Source of the DNA: a virus
DNA: 27,199 bases
IMG/VR virus record: IMGVR_UViG_3300046327_000092
Location: 1 to 27,199 of that record
Direction: 5' to 3' (one strand)
A program made the translations under genes and the position numbers. Position 1 is the first letter of the stretch; each line of letters begins with the position of its first letter. The notes beneath the pieces are model-generated. The model saw only the letters and a program-made list of their open reading frames with translations, was not told the origin of the DNA and made no database searches. Below, piece after piece: positions 1 to 8,395 of this stretch.

Positions 1-1221
1 GCGAATGGCGACAATTATGCTGCTGGTGACTCCAGACTTCCGAAAATCCTCATTCCTATGATCAGACGTACTTTCCCCGAATTAATCTCTAACGAGATTT
101 GCGGTGTTCAACCTATGGGTGGACCTGTCGGTTTGGCTTTTGCCTTACGCTATCAATATCAATCTGATTTCCTCAGTGATACCGATGGTGTTGGCAAGAC
201 TGCTGCAACTGGCGGAACCAATCCCGGATTAGGTTATACAGGTAACACAAATGGTGTCACTAATGAACTCGGTTATCAATTACTTGATACTCGTTTCACT
301 GGTGTTTCATCTGCTGCGTTGTCTGGACACGCCGAGTGGGCTTTTGCTAACCAAGATCGCGGCGTTGCCCAACTCTTGGAGAACTATGAAGCCACTGGAC
401 GCATTCCTCAAATTGAGATGAAGTTCGAAAAAACCTCCGTTGAAGCTGGTACTCGCAGACTCGCAACTCGTTGGTCAATCGAATTGGAACAAGATATTAA
501 AAATATGCAAGGCATCGACATCGATGGCGAGCTTACTAATGCAATGTCTTACGAAATCCAAGCCGAAATCGACCGTGAAGTTGTTATGCGTATGCTACAA
601 GCTGCATTCAACGCTGGTTATGGGGCAGGTTACTCCTTCTGGAGTCCTGTAAGTGCTGATGGTCGTTGGACCGCTGAAAGAAATCTTACATTCTATCAAA
701 AATTGATTATCGAAGCTGGACGTATGGCCGCTCGTAACCGTAGAGGTGCCGCTAATTTCATTATCGCCACTCCTCGTGTTTGCAGTATCCTCGAAATGCT
801 TCCTGACTTCAAGATTTACGAAATCAATGGCACTGTCTCGACTGCTGGTGTTGGTATCGCTAAAGTTGGAACTGTTGGATCTAGATTCACCGTCTATCGT
901 GATACAAGAACTGAAGTTCAGAATACTACTTACTATCCTAACCAAAACTATTACACACCAACTCGTACCGAGCCTGTGGAATATGCGTTGATGGGTTATA
1001 AGGGTTCTGAATATTATGATACTGGTATTATCTATTGCCCATATATCCCGATCATGGTACAACGTGCCATCGATCCTATTAACTTCACCCCTCGCGTTGG
1101 TCTAATGACCCGTTACGGTATCGTTAATAACATATTTGGTGCCAATCTTTATTATCATTTAATTATCGTAAAAGGACTTGGTGTTGCCTTTACCCCCGGA
1201 TCAACTTCAGTTTACCTGTAA
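1..1221 (+). CDS. 23: Major capsid protein, gp23-like (5' end outside window)
   Basis: The frame is open from base 1, so only the C-terminal 406 residues are present; the ATG at 58 is internal. It is recognised by gp23 family signatures: IPMIRRTFPELISNEICGVQ followed by PMGGPVGLAFALRY near the start, and DPINFTPRVGLMTRYG near the C terminus. In T4-like phages this protein forms the hexameric head lattice after proteolytic removal of an N-terminal propeptide by the prohead protease; the propeptide region is not in the window. The gene ends with TAA and is followed at once by a strong hairpin terminator, as expected for a very highly expressed late gene. It has fewer AT-ending codons and more C-ending codons than its neighbours, consistent with selection for high expression (by eye only). 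Confidence 0.96.
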   Translation, partial: ANGDNYAAGDSRLPKILIPMIRRTFPELISNEICGVQPMGGPVGLAFALRYQYQSDFLSDTDGVGKTAATGGTNPGLGYTGNTNGVTNELGYQLLDTRFTGVSSAALSGHAEWAFANQDRGVAQLLENYEATGRIPQIEMKFEKTSVEAGTRRLATRWSIELEQDIKNMQGIDIDGELTNAMSYEIQAEIDREVVMRMLQAAFNAGYGAGYSFWSPVSADGRWTAERNLTFYQKLIIEAGRMAARNRRGAANFIIATPRVCSILEMLPDFKIYEINGTVSTAGVGIAKVGTVGSRFTVYRDTRTEVQNTTYYPNQNYYTPTRTEPVEYALMGYKGSEYYDTGIIYCPYIPIMVQRAIDPINFTPRVGLMTRYGIVNNIFGANLYYHLIIVKGLGVAFTPGSTSVYL

Positions 1222-1252
1222 CCGATCCAGTAAAGCAAAACGAATCAAAACC

Positions 1253-1290
1253 GAAACCGTGGGAACCGAAGATCCCACGGTTTCTTCTTT
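1253..1290 (+). terminator. Rho-independent terminator after capsid gene
   Basis: A 12-bp perfect stem (1253-1264 with 1273-1284, 5' arm GAAACCGTGGGA) with an 8-base loop is followed by TTCTTTTA. It lies 31 bases after the gp23 stop codon and would end the capsid transcript. Confidence 0.88.
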
Positions 1291-1322
1291 TATACATAAA
1301 ATGGAAAAATATATCATAATGA

Positions 1323-1329
1323 CTAAATA
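1323..1329 (+). promoter_or_regulatory. Late promoter CTAAATA, leaderless geometry
   Basis: CTAAATA resembles the T4 late -10 element TATAAATA. It ends 5 bases before the ATG at 1335, so the transcript should start at or next to the start codon. The same CTAAATA-N5-ATG layout recurs at 9813, 12873, 19771, 20847 and 26065. Confidence 0.75.
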
Positions 1330-1334
1330 ATAGT

Positions 1335-1706
1335 ATGGCTAGATATACTTTCGATACTCTCTTACTTTCCGCCCAAAAAACAGGAAATCCCCCACTAACC
1401 AATACATCATTATCAAGTGATGGTGTAAGGATCGTTTATTTAAATACTCTCGATAAAGGAATAGCATTTAATAGAAAAACAACTTTAAGTAATACCTTAT
1501 GTTCATTTAATGCTTTTGGTTCTGCTTTCCAAATTGATAAAAATTATCACTATTCCCCAATGGCTATTTCTAATAATTCAACATACACATTCTTTACGTA
1601 TAGTTCCGCTAGTAATTCATTAACTGACTCATTAGGAATGAGCGGCCAAGATATTAATATATGGGATTCTAATAAATCCAGAATGCACATATTAGGTTAC
1701 ATTTAA
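1335..1706 (+). CDS. Unknown late protein, 123 aa
   Basis: No family is recognised. The sequence is rich in Ser, Thr and Asn, has no cysteine pair, signal peptide or membrane segment, and looks like a small soluble or virion-associated protein. The start is fixed by the late promoter 5 bases upstream; there is no Shine-Dalgarno sequence. It stands alone between the capsid terminator and a hairpin-rich gap, so it is probably monocistronic. Its position beside gp23 and its late promoter argue for a structural or head-decoration role, but this is inference from location only. Confidence 0.75.
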   Translation: MARYTFDTLLLSAQKTGNPPLTNTSLSSDGVRIVYLNTLDKGIAFNRKTTLSNTLCSFNAFGSAFQIDKNYHYSPMAISNNSTYTFFTYSSASNSLTDSLGMSGQDINIWDSNKSRMHILGYI

Positions 1707-1790
1707 TGTGTTATACAATACACAAACAGACACTTTTCGTCTGATATTTCATACATTAACACATTGGATTGATTTCCCGTGTGTTTTTTA
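1705..1790 (+). terminator. Nested hairpins, possible terminator with alternative fold
   Basis: A 9-bp stem pairs 1705-1713 (AATGTGTTA) with 1757-1765 and encloses a small CAGAC/GTCTG hairpin. Alternatively 1758-1763 (AACACA) pairs with 1780-1785 and runs into TTTTTT. The two folds share bases and exclude each other. A termination role is plausible; a switching role is speculative. Confidence 0.4.
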
Positions 1791-1818
1791 TTGACATTTT
1801 TATAAGTGTTGTAAATAT
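1791..1818 (+). promoter_or_regulatory. Promoter upstream of 1825 gene
   Basis: TTGACA at 1791-1796 is followed after about 16 bases by an AAATAT/TAAATA element that ends 6-7 bases before the ATG at 1825. The sequence fits both the sigma70-like and the late promoter layout used elsewhere in the window. Confidence 0.6.
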
Positions 1819-1824
1819 ATATCT

Positions 1825-2373
1825 ATGATTGATTATATAACAGAAGAAGTTAAACAATTGGAAAATGTGGTTAAGAATATTCCCGGTTTTAATGATCCCA
1901 CATTTTCTAACTTTAAAAAGGATGTATTGACAATGGCTTTCTATAATGGGAAGAGGTACTTTATCCCAAGAGATAAATCTGAACTATACACAAATGAAAT
2001 GTTTTCATTGTTATGGTTGAAATGGTCAGATAATAAACAATTAGTTTCCGTTCCAGAAATTAAACTATTTGAAAGTAAAAAAGATATGAGGAAATGGTTG
2101 AGAGGCAATAGACCAGTCATTTATTCTATTATATGTTCGATAATCTTAGAATGTCCAGATAATCCATTTTCAAAAGATTCTATAATTGAAAGGGTTAAGT
2201 GGTCTAACAATAATCCAGATAATTGTGTAGAGAAACGAAGATATGCGTGTAGATATCACCCCGAAGAAGTTCCTTTATCATGGTTAAAGTATAATTTTCA
2301 ATTTATAGTAAATAAAATATCAAAAAGTAAACTACTTTATTGGTTCTGTTATAAGCTATATGCTGTTAAATAA
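1825..2373 (+). CDS. Unknown protein, 182 aa
   Basis: No family is recognised. The protein is moderately basic, with a central lysine/tryptophan-rich stretch (KDMRKWLRGNRPV) and a C terminus rich in aromatic residues. It has scattered cysteines and no clear zinc-binding arrangement. There is no signal peptide. The start is set by the promoter directly upstream. Its stop codon overlaps the TTAAATA element that drives the baseplate gene at 2380, so the genes are tightly packed and may be co-transcribed with the hub and spike genes. A tail or baseplate-assembly role would fit the location but is not shown by sequence. Confidence 0.75.
   Translation: MIDYITEEVKQLENVVKNIPGFNDPTFSNFKKDVLTMAFYNGKRYFIPRDKSELYTNEMFSLLWLKWSDNKQLVSVPEIKLFESKKDMRKWLRGNRPVIYSIICSIILECPDNPFSKDSIIERVKWSNNNPDNCVEKRRYACRYHPEEVPLSWLKYNFQFIVNKISKSKLLYWFCYKLYAVK
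2366..2372 (+). promoter_or_regulatory. Late promoter TTAAATA overlapping a stop codon
   Basis: TTAAATA lies across the TAA of the preceding gene and ends 7 bases before the ATG at 2380. Confidence 0.55.
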
Positions 2374-2379
2374 TAATAC

Positions 2380-3129
2380 ATGTTTGTAAGAGGCAGTGGA
2401 AGTGGCAATGAATACCGTAGAGTGGATAACTCATTCTATAGAGGAATTATCGTTAAGAACAATGATCCCGAAAAACTCAATAGGGTTAAAATATACATAC
2501 CAGAATTAACAAATCAACCATATGATGAATGGTTTGAAAAATTTGAAATATTTATATTAAAATCTCCCGGTGTAAATTCCAATCCCAAAACGGAATCAGA
2601 AAAAAAGAAAACCGGAGATTGGGAAGACTATGAAATTTTTGATGAAATTTGTAAAGGTATTCCATGGGCGGAACCATGTTTTCCATTATTCGGAGAATCC
2701 AATAATTTTAGGCTAAACAGGAATCTAGAAGATATATCAACAATATCTGATTGTAATTATGAAGATGGGTTTAGAATTATCGATAAAGATGCTCCAACAA
2801 TTCAAGATGGATCTTTCAGCCCAGCATTTTTATATGAAAATGAAGAAACTGTAATAGGAGATTCTTTCTCTTCTCCAACTGTTAATTTTTGTGTCAAATG
2901 TAATCCTTATTCCTTTTCATATAGACCATCAAAACACGTAAATAAAACGAAGGGGGTTATAGGAATTCCAGAAGTTGGAAGTAAAGTTTGGGTTTTTCAC
3001 TATGAAGGGGACTTGAATTTTCCTGTTTATTTTGGAGTTACCCAAGATTTTAGAAGCTTGACATTGCTCAACGATACAGACAATGAAAGTAAAATAGGTC
3101 CAGTGTATCCTAACGATTTCGAAAATTAA
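2380..3129 (+). CDS. Baseplate hub OB-fold protein, gp5 N-terminal type
   Basis: The protein shows the OB-fold signature of the gp5/VgrG/gpV hub family: YRGIIVKNNDPEKLNRVKIY near residue 20, and late in the protein GIPEVGSKVWVFHYEGDLNF followed by PVYFGV. In T4 this domain forms the collar that joins the spike to the hub below the tail tube. T4 gp5 fuses OB, lysozyme and beta-helix domains. Here the OB part stands alone, no lysozyme domain is seen, and the helix part is encoded by the next gene 3 bases downstream. An insert between the two OB motifs (residues about 60-190) is rich in charged residues. Assignment to the hub is confident; the split arrangement is seen directly. Confidence 0.85.
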   Translation: MFVRGSGSGNEYRRVDNSFYRGIIVKNNDPEKLNRVKIYIPELTNQPYDEWFEKFEIFILKSPGVNSNPKTESEKKKTGDWEDYEIFDEICKGIPWAEPCFPLFGESNNFRLNRNLEDISTISDCNYEDGFRIIDKDAPTIQDGSFSPAFLYENEETVIGDSFSSPTVNFCVKCNPYSFSYRPSKHVNKTKGVIGIPEVGSKVWVFHYEGDLNFPVYFGVTQDFRSLTLLNDTDNESKIGPVYPNDFEN

Positions 3130-3132
3130 AAT

Positions 3133-4725
3133 ATGGGATTAATATATAAAAACAGACTGATTATAAATCAGAGAGGGGGATCAATCGATATTGACAACAC
3201 TACCGATAAAGAGAAACTTAAATTGTCACATAGAAGTGGTTCAAATATAAATTTGACAAATGTGGTTAATTCCGAGTTAGCTACAAATAATAAGCAAACT
3301 TCTGTCATAAACGATCTTTTTCAAACTGTGGGTAAAGATAAAACCGAATTTGTAGCTAAAGACAATACTTTAAGAACGGGAGGAAACACTTATAATTTAA
3401 AGGGATTTATCGGGGATGAACAGTTAAAGGCTTTTGAAACATGGAGAGATATATTTCGACCAATATCAAAATTAAATTCCCAATTTAAAATTAAGAGAGG
3501 GGGTATTGGGGTTCCAAATGGGGAAGAAACTATAGAATCAGGAAATAGAGCAAGTAATCCAGTTGTTGGAAGCACTGTGTTCACTGTAGAAAATACCTTC
3601 AATGGTTATTCTGGTGTTCCCATTAGAAAATCGGATACGGATGAAGTGGTTACATTTGCCAAAGTTCCCGATTATAATAAAACAAAACCAGCAGAAACAA
3701 GACAAATATCTTCAGCTAATATAGAAAGTGCGGCGGGAGAATCTGGTTCTAATGCTCCCGGTGTCATATCCCAAGGAGCAGAGAAGAGTGCGGCATCTGA
3801 GAATGGTCTATGGGATATCAACTATGATGCCCAACGAATAGATTTAAAACTATTAGATATTCAAGAAGAAATTCAACCAATTGAACAACAAATGGGTGAT
3901 GGGGGTGATGAAATTCTCTTTACTAAAAGAAATAAATTTGAACAAGTAGGTGCCACGTTTAATGATTATCCATCTATTAGAATAGATAAAACTGGAAGAA
4001 GCCAACCATTTGAAATGGTTGTATCCAGCACGGGGGCATTTAAAAACCATGATGCGGTTCCACATATCGAAGAGATTGACAACTCATCTTTTTTTCCATG
4101 TGGAAATGATGATAAAATTATAGGCAATAGATATTCCAGAACAGTTGGTTCGGGTGGTATAAATTTCAAGACCACGGGATCTACGGAATTGGGAGGCACT
4201 ATACTTAAAGCTGGTTTCAATAGAATTCATCTAAATGCTTCGGATGGTATTCAAGTCGCGTCAGAGGAATTTATTGAACTTCAATCATTAAAAACTATAA
4301 CCCTAAGAACCAACAGACAAGTATATGTTGAGAGTTCATTAGGTGTAAAGGGTAATTTAATCGTTGGTGGGGGGATATACGTGGAAGGAGAACTATATTG
4401 TCATCACATTACAGCACCTTTGGAAGTTCATCAAACTCAAGACACTGTAGTAACAGGTAAATTCGCAACCGACACAGATAGAACTTTATTAATAGGGGAA
4501 GCACATATCGGAGACAGATATTATCCCGTATATGCCATCAAAAATGATGATTTAATCGTCAACTATCCGCATAGTCACCATCATAATGGTATTCCCATGA
4601 GATTGACCAGATCCAATTCCGATGTAAGAGAGTTCGCGGCCAATGAAAAGATCAATGAACATAATAATATTTCCCAATCTCTGCCACAAATTCATGAAAG
4701 AAAAATGGCAAATGAAATATTATAA
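3133..4725 (+). CDS. Baseplate central spike, gp5 C-terminal beta-helix type
   Basis: This 530-residue protein continues the gp5 module. An N-terminal region of polar beta-type sequence is followed by short repeats of alternating hydrophobic residues (about residues 340-450, for example GNLIVGGGIYVEGELY) typical of triple-stranded beta-helix spikes. Near the C terminus is PHSHHHNG, a histidine-rich tip motif; metal-binding HxH motifs are known at the tips of phage P2 and phi92 spikes, so iron binding here is a reasonable inference. It probably trimerises and pierces the outer membrane. It lies 3 bases after the OB gene and converges with the ClpP gene, overlapping it by 6 bases. Confidence 0.8.
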   Translation: MGLIYKNRLIINQRGGSIDIDNTTDKEKLKLSHRSGSNINLTNVVNSELATNNKQTSVINDLFQTVGKDKTEFVAKDNTLRTGGNTYNLKGFIGDEQLKAFETWRDIFRPISKLNSQFKIKRGGIGVPNGEETIESGNRASNPVVGSTVFTVENTFNGYSGVPIRKSDTDEVVTFAKVPDYNKTKPAETRQISSANIESAAGESGSNAPGVISQGAEKSAASENGLWDINYDAQRIDLKLLDIQEEIQPIEQQMGDGGDEILFTKRNKFEQVGATFNDYPSIRIDKTGRSQPFEMVVSSTGAFKNHDAVPHIEEIDNSSFFPCGNDDKIIGNRYSRTVGSGGINFKTTGSTELGGTILKAGFNRIHLNASDGIQVASEEFIELQSLKTITLRTNRQVYVESSLGVKGNLIVGGGIYVEGELYCHHITAPLEVHQTQDTVVTGKFATDTDRTLLIGEAHIGDRYYPVYAIKNDDLIVNYPHSHHHNGIPMRLTRSNSDVREFAANEKINEHNNISQSLPQIHERKMANEIL

Positions 4726-5346
4726 TTGTTGATCAACAATACCATACTCCAAACACTCTTCGATACTTAAACATAAATCACGTTTAAGTAATTCATCTAA
4801 ACGTTCCATTGGAATTTTAGTATACTGTTTATAAAATCCTTTGATAAACTTCATCATGTTATTGCAATTTTCCATTGAGTCTTCCAATTCGGAATACTTT
4901 CCATATATTTCAGAAGAAAGTTGATGAATCAATAAAGATGCATGTCTGCCCATAAATCTCTTATGACCAACTATGGAAATAAGTGTTCCAGCGGAAGCAA
5001 CATACCCATCAACATATGTATATACTTTTGATTTTAAAGTTGGTATAAAATCAATGACTGCAATAGCAGAACTTAGTTCTCCACCATCTGTCTTTAAATG
5101 TAAATGGATCACTGGATCGAAACTATCACCCAATACATTTTTAGTATTTTGTAATTTAGTATCCACTTCTTGAAGTGATCTATTCAACTCCAATACAGAT
5201 TCATTTGTAATATCATCATAGAAGAAAATCTTATTTTCCAATACCCTAAGTGCCGAAGAAGATTGGAACTGTTCATTGCTTATGGTAAATGGGGTGGGTT
5301 GTTCTTCTGAGGAACACTTGGCTTTGTTTTTATTTTTCCAATTCAT
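4720..5346 (-). CDS. ClpP-like serine protease
   Basis: The 208-residue sequence has the ClpP core: the HLHLKTDGGELSSA strand/helix, nucleophile Ser118 in VASAG, His141 in LLIHQLS, and Asp190 in KRDLC followed by LSIEECLEYGIVDQQL. All three catalytic residues are present. ClpP forms tetradecameric chambers fed by an AAA+ unfoldase; no ATPase partner is in the window, so it may use a host Clp ATPase or act on its own. The N-terminal 30 residues are extra and polar. The start ATG overlaps the upstream stop as ATGA, so translation is probably coupled. Its operon partners are the RNR and a [2Fe-2S] protein. Phage ClpP homologues can act as prohead proteases, but the operon does not favour that. 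Confidence 0.88.
   Translation of the reverse strand: MNWKNKNKAKCSSEEQPTPFTISNEQFQSSSALRVLENKIFFYDDITNESVLELNRSLQEVDTKLQNTKNVLGDSFDPVIHLHLKTDGGELSSAIAVIDFIPTLKSKVYTYVDGYVASAGTLISIVGHKRFMGRHASLLIHQLSSEIYGKYSELEDSMENCNNMMKFIKGFYKQYTKIPMERLDELLKRDLCLSIEECLEYGIVDQQL
4725..4740. repeat. 16-bp perfect palindrome at convergent gene ends
   Basis: ATTGTTGATCAACAAT is a perfect palindrome at the junction of the spike and ClpP genes and encodes the last ClpP residues. As RNA it gives a 6-bp stem with a GATC loop in either direction. There is no U-tract, so a bidirectional terminator is only possible. Confidence 0.4.
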
Positions 5347-5534
5347 TTTATTATTTTATTAAATTCTACTTTCCCTGTCTTAAACATGTCAACTATGTAG
5401 GGATTACATAGTTGACATTTGTTGCAAATATTCATAATGGATTTTACATTTTCCAATGTATCTATTCCAGTTTCCGTTGCTTCTTTATGGATTCTTCTAA
5501 AAGATCTATTATAACATATACATTTATCAATCAT
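5343..5534 (-). CDS. BFD-like [2Fe-2S]-binding small protein
   Basis: This 63-residue protein has the cysteine pattern of bacterioferritin-associated ferredoxin domains: C5-x-C7 at the N terminus, then C37-x2-C40-x2-C43 after a helical stretch of about 30 residues. That spacing (CxC, about 32 residues, CxxC) is typical of the fold, which binds a [2Fe-2S] cluster; the third cysteine in the second group is extra. It sits between RNR and ClpP. It could supply electrons to the reductase or bind host bacterioferritin, but this is inference. Its ATG lies in a CTATGA context that once overlapped the stop of the RNR frame (see 5531-5584), and its stop overlaps the ClpP start. Confidence 0.72.
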   Translation of the reverse strand: MIDKCICYNRSFRRIHKEATETGIDTLENVKSIMNICNKCQLCNPYIVDMFKTGKVEFNKIIK

Positions 5535-5584
5535 AGAATCTCGCAGCTACCTCCAGAACATATAATTAATTCACATTAATTCAC
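5531..5584 (-). repeat. 10-bp tandem duplication and orphaned RNR tail
   Basis: The unit ATTAATTCAC (+ strand) occurs twice in tandem at 5565-5574 and 5575-5584. The duplication makes the reductase stop at 5571. Downstream, 5531-5560 read on the minus strand encodes Cys-Ser-Gly-Gly-Ser-Cys-Glu-Ile-Leu-stop, the classic C-terminal redox tail of ribonucleotide reductases, in another frame. Removing one repeat unit joins the two reading frames, and the restored stop would overlap the next gene start as ATGA. Confidence 0.85.
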
Positions 5585-7889
5585 ACGTTCCTGTGCCTGA
5601 ACAAGCCTGTGCGCCCAAAGTATCGGCATCAACATGACTTTCATGATCTTCAGTTATTTGCGTCCAATCAAGCTCAACATATTCTCTCTTAAGGTCACAC
5701 CAAGTTTTCCATAGAGAAACATGTTTTAAACAATATGTAGCACGTTTAACATCACCATCAAAGTATCTATCACCGAATTGTTTCACTCTACGAACCCAAT
5801 CAACTTTATTAAACCATTCATCATATGATTCAGTTTCTAAAAAATATTCAGCCAACGCTTTATTCGTTCTTTTAACTGTTGGGTAAACTGGTTTAATCCA
5901 ACCGTGACCTTTGGTTAAATCCTCACCGAATCCAAGAACGGTATCACAAGCTCTCCAAAGATTATTATCAAAAGCAGCAAGACCATCTACAATAAGACCT
6001 GATGCAAATACAGATGCGTCTCCGTATTCTTTAACCAACTCAGACGGTGTTAATACGGTTGCAAATGGTGCTTGAGCATAATCCAAATCCCCAGAAGAAG
6101 GTAATAAAGAAATTCCAGCAAACCATTGTTGATTATCAAAGATGAAGTTTTCAACATCTTCCCATTCGTCAGGTTTTACAGTAATAGTATTAGAAACGTT
6201 ATGTCTTGCTTTTGGATTAACACAACGTTCTATAACAGTTCCATGATCTACCCAATTTTGTTGAGTCGTTCTAACTCTTTCTAAGAGTTCAACCGCTTTT
6301 AATTGATTCTTTACAATAGCACCAACTGGAACTTCACATAAAAATGAAATAACTTTATCCGTTTTATTTGTGGACCAAACTGATTCTTCAACCGCAGCAG
6401 GATTTCTTTTTTCCGTTTCCTTTAAACAAAATTCTGATTTATTTGCTTGAACTCTTCTTACATAACGTTTTGCGTGATGTGGATGGATACCGGATGCAGT
6501 TCCCAATACACATGACGTAGAACCAGCGGGTTTAACACAGGTAGCTCTCGCACAAGGATTAATACCCAACATTGTTGCAATTTTTTTATTAATATCTAAA
6601 ATTGATTTAGCGGCTTCTTGTTGAATCTCTTCATCAAATAATAAATCAGGATTATCCATCATTCCAGTAATGGAACAACCAAGTAGTGCCTCTTCTTCAA
6701 AAATCTCTTTGGATTCTTTGGAAAGATATTTAAAATCTGTATATCCTGCCTGTAAAGTTCCTATAATAGCAGATGCTTCACAAGCCTTTAAAAAGTTTTC
6801 CTTTGTATCACACCATTTACCATTAATCTCTGTAAGATTACATCCTTGAAAACCACTACGACCATCTTTGGTTTTTGGATACATACCAATTTCAACACAA
6901 GGATTATAACCAATATCCAAATCATCCATCCAAATAAATCCGGGTTCACCGAACTCCTTTGTGGATTTCATTAATTTTGCAAATTCTTCTCTTGTGACTT
7001 TACCTTTTAAAAGAGCAGCACTGTTATTAGAACGACCACGTTGAGGATTAGTAATAAACCAATCTCCAATCTTGGCATTCAACATCTCTTCATCGTCATG
7101 AGAGAAGAGACAAAGGGTGGCGGAACGACGAACACCACCGGACAAAACGGCATCGGAAATGTGCATGATAATATCATATGCATCGATAGGACGAAGTTTA
7201 CCCGCAAATTCATCGGTATTGAATTCTGGAGAATTTAATCTTTGTTCTATAACAAATTCTATTTTTTCTAAAGATGCCTTCAGCCCATTCGGTCCCGGTG
7301 CTTTGAATTGTCCAGCGATTAAGGTGCCTTCTGGTCTGATTTTAGAAAAATCATATTTCAATGTGGCTCCGTGATGTGATTTAAATTCATCGTTGGATTG
7401 AAAATATGAATCTAATAAAACACCAATCGCATCCGCCCAACCCTCGATTGAATCTTCAATAGTATATTTATTTGTAAGTATGCTGCGTTTATGTATCACT
7501 CCCAACTTTTTGACATGTTGCTTCTGAACAGAAAACCCAACACCGCATCCACATAGAAGAGAATACATAATCTCTTGAAATACTCGTTCTCTATCAATAT
7601 GTGTGAATAAACAATTGTATACTTTTAATTCATGTTTGAAAATTGGATCACCAGCAAATTGTAATGTTCTTTGTGCTGCCAGAACCCTTTTCTTATTTTG
7701 CATTGATTGTGCAAATGAAATAAGTTGATCCAATTCTGGATTTTCTTCAATTTGTTTCGCATATTTTATTCTATGCATTTCAAATACTCTACCTACCGCT
7801 TCTTCCCATGTCTCTCTTCTTTTTTTCTCTTTGTTGTATCTCGCGTAACGAGAATAAAATGTGTAATCGGATAATGCTTTAATACTCAT
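5571..7889 (-). CDS. nrdJ: Adenosylcobalamin-dependent ribonucleotide reductase (class II)
   Basis: The 772-residue protein matches the monomeric B12-dependent class: CGCGVGFS (about 113-120), NNSA (about 288), active-site Cys331 and Glu333 in NPCVE, and the likely disulfide pair Cys93 (VYNC) and Cys350 (QGCNLTEI). KPAGST and SLLPSSG motifs follow. It makes deoxyribonucleotides for phage DNA synthesis without oxygen dependence, given host cobalamin. The C terminus ACSGTGTCELM carries a C-x5-C pair; the canonical C-x4-C tail lies just beyond the stop, out of frame (see 5531-5584). The gene heads an operon with a [2Fe-2S] protein and ClpP. The start ATG is 6 bases from a TTTATA -10 element. No intein or intron is seen. 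Confidence 0.93.
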   Translation of the reverse strand: MSIKALSDYTFYSRYARYNKEKKRRETWEEAVGRVFEMHRIKYAKQIEENPELDQLISFAQSMQNKKRVLAAQRTLQFAGDPIFKHELKVYNCLFTHIDRERVFQEIMYSLLCGCGVGFSVQKQHVKKLGVIHKRSILTNKYTIEDSIEGWADAIGVLLDSYFQSNDEFKSHHGATLKYDFSKIRPEGTLIAGQFKAPGPNGLKASLEKIEFVIEQRLNSPEFNTDEFAGKLRPIDAYDIIMHISDAVLSGGVRRSATLCLFSHDDEEMLNAKIGDWFITNPQRGRSNNSAALLKGKVTREEFAKLMKSTKEFGEPGFIWMDDLDIGYNPCVEIGMYPKTKDGRSGFQGCNLTEINGKWCDTKENFLKACEASAIIGTLQAGYTDFKYLSKESKEIFEEEALLGCSITGMMDNPDLLFDEEIQQEAAKSILDINKKIATMLGINPCARATCVKPAGSTSCVLGTASGIHPHHAKRYVRRVQANKSEFCLKETEKRNPAAVEESVWSTNKTDKVISFLCEVPVGAIVKNQLKAVELLERVRTTQQNWVDHGTVIERCVNPKARHNVSNTITVKPDEWEDVENFIFDNQQWFAGISLLPSSGDLDYAQAPFATVLTPSELVKEYGDASVFASGLIVDGLAAFDNNLWRACDTVLGFGEDLTKGHGWIKPVYPTVKRTNKALAEYFLETESYDEWFNKVDWVRRVKQFGDRYFDGDVKRATYCLKHVSLWKTWCDLKREYVELDWTQITEDHESHVDADTLGAQACSGTGTCELM

Positions 7890-7895
7890 AAGTTT

Positions 7896-7923
7896 TATAA
7901 AATGTCTCGTTGACCGTTCTCAA
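7896..7923 (-). promoter_or_regulatory. Sigma70-like promoter of the RNR operon
   Basis: On the minus strand TTGAGA (7923-7918), a 16-base spacer and TTTATA (7901-7896) end 6 bases before the ATG. The geometry equals that at 14617, 17582 and 24241. An alternative upstream match, TTGACT-N17-CTAATT around 7955-7926, would leave a longer leader. Confidence 0.55.
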
Positions 7924-8044
7924 TTAGACCATCTAATCGGAGAAAGTCAATCGTTTTTTGTTTGATTATTTACCCTCAAAAATATAAATTTCAAACCTTT
8001 AAAAAGTTCATCCGTGTGAATAAATAGGAATTTTTTCCAATCGA

Positions 8045-8051
8045 TTAAATA
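8045..8051 (+). promoter_or_regulatory. Late promoter TTAAATA
   Basis: TTAAATA ends 5 bases before the ATG at 8057. It is divergent from the RNR promoter. The 120 bases in between hold no gene. Confidence 0.7.
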
Positions 8052-8056
8052 ATAAT

Positions 8057-8395
8057 ATGTGGATCAAAGAAATAGGAATGTTATATGAAGGATGGGGTCC
8101 GAGTAGTCCCAATTACCCCGCAGATGGTCGTTCTACGCTTCCCCCACAAGAAACCAAGGATAGTATCCGAATGAAGGGAGTCTTCGGTAGCGGTGATTCT
8201 CCTGCTAATATAGCATCCCTTAGTATGGCTAGTGGCCAAAATCCTTATGAACAAGAGGAAGATTCCGCAGTAAGTAAATCCACTATATTACAATTACTTC
8301 ATAAAAGTATGCAAGATTTAGATCACAATAATAATATGGATAAAAATTCTATATTAATTTTAAGCGGATTGATTAAAATAATAAAAAATTTATGA
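8057..8395 (+). CDS. Unknown protein, 112 aa
   Basis: No family is recognised. The N-terminal two thirds are Gly, Pro and Ser rich and look disordered (GWGPSSPNYPADGRSTLPPQ). The C-terminal 40 residues form a predicted amphipathic helix pair with many Leu and Ile. No signal peptide or membrane segment is evident. The start is set by the late promoter 5 bases upstream. It overlaps the next gene as ATGA, so the two are co-translated and may act together in the virion or during late infection. Confidence 0.72.
   Translation: MWIKEIGMLYEGWGPSSPNYPADGRSTLPPQETKDSIRMKGVFGSGDSPANIASLSMASGQNPYEQEEDSAVSKSTILQLLHKSMQDLDHNNNMDKNSILILSGLIKIIKNL

Noticed and set aside
595-1062. Long antisense frame within the capsid gene
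   Set aside because: It is a shadow of the gp23 codon pattern, with no promoter and no recognisable protein.
5540-5556. GGAGGT as Shine-Dalgarno site of the BFD-like gene
   Set aside because: The distance to the ATG is 14 bases, and the sequence is explained as the codons of the orphaned RNR tail.
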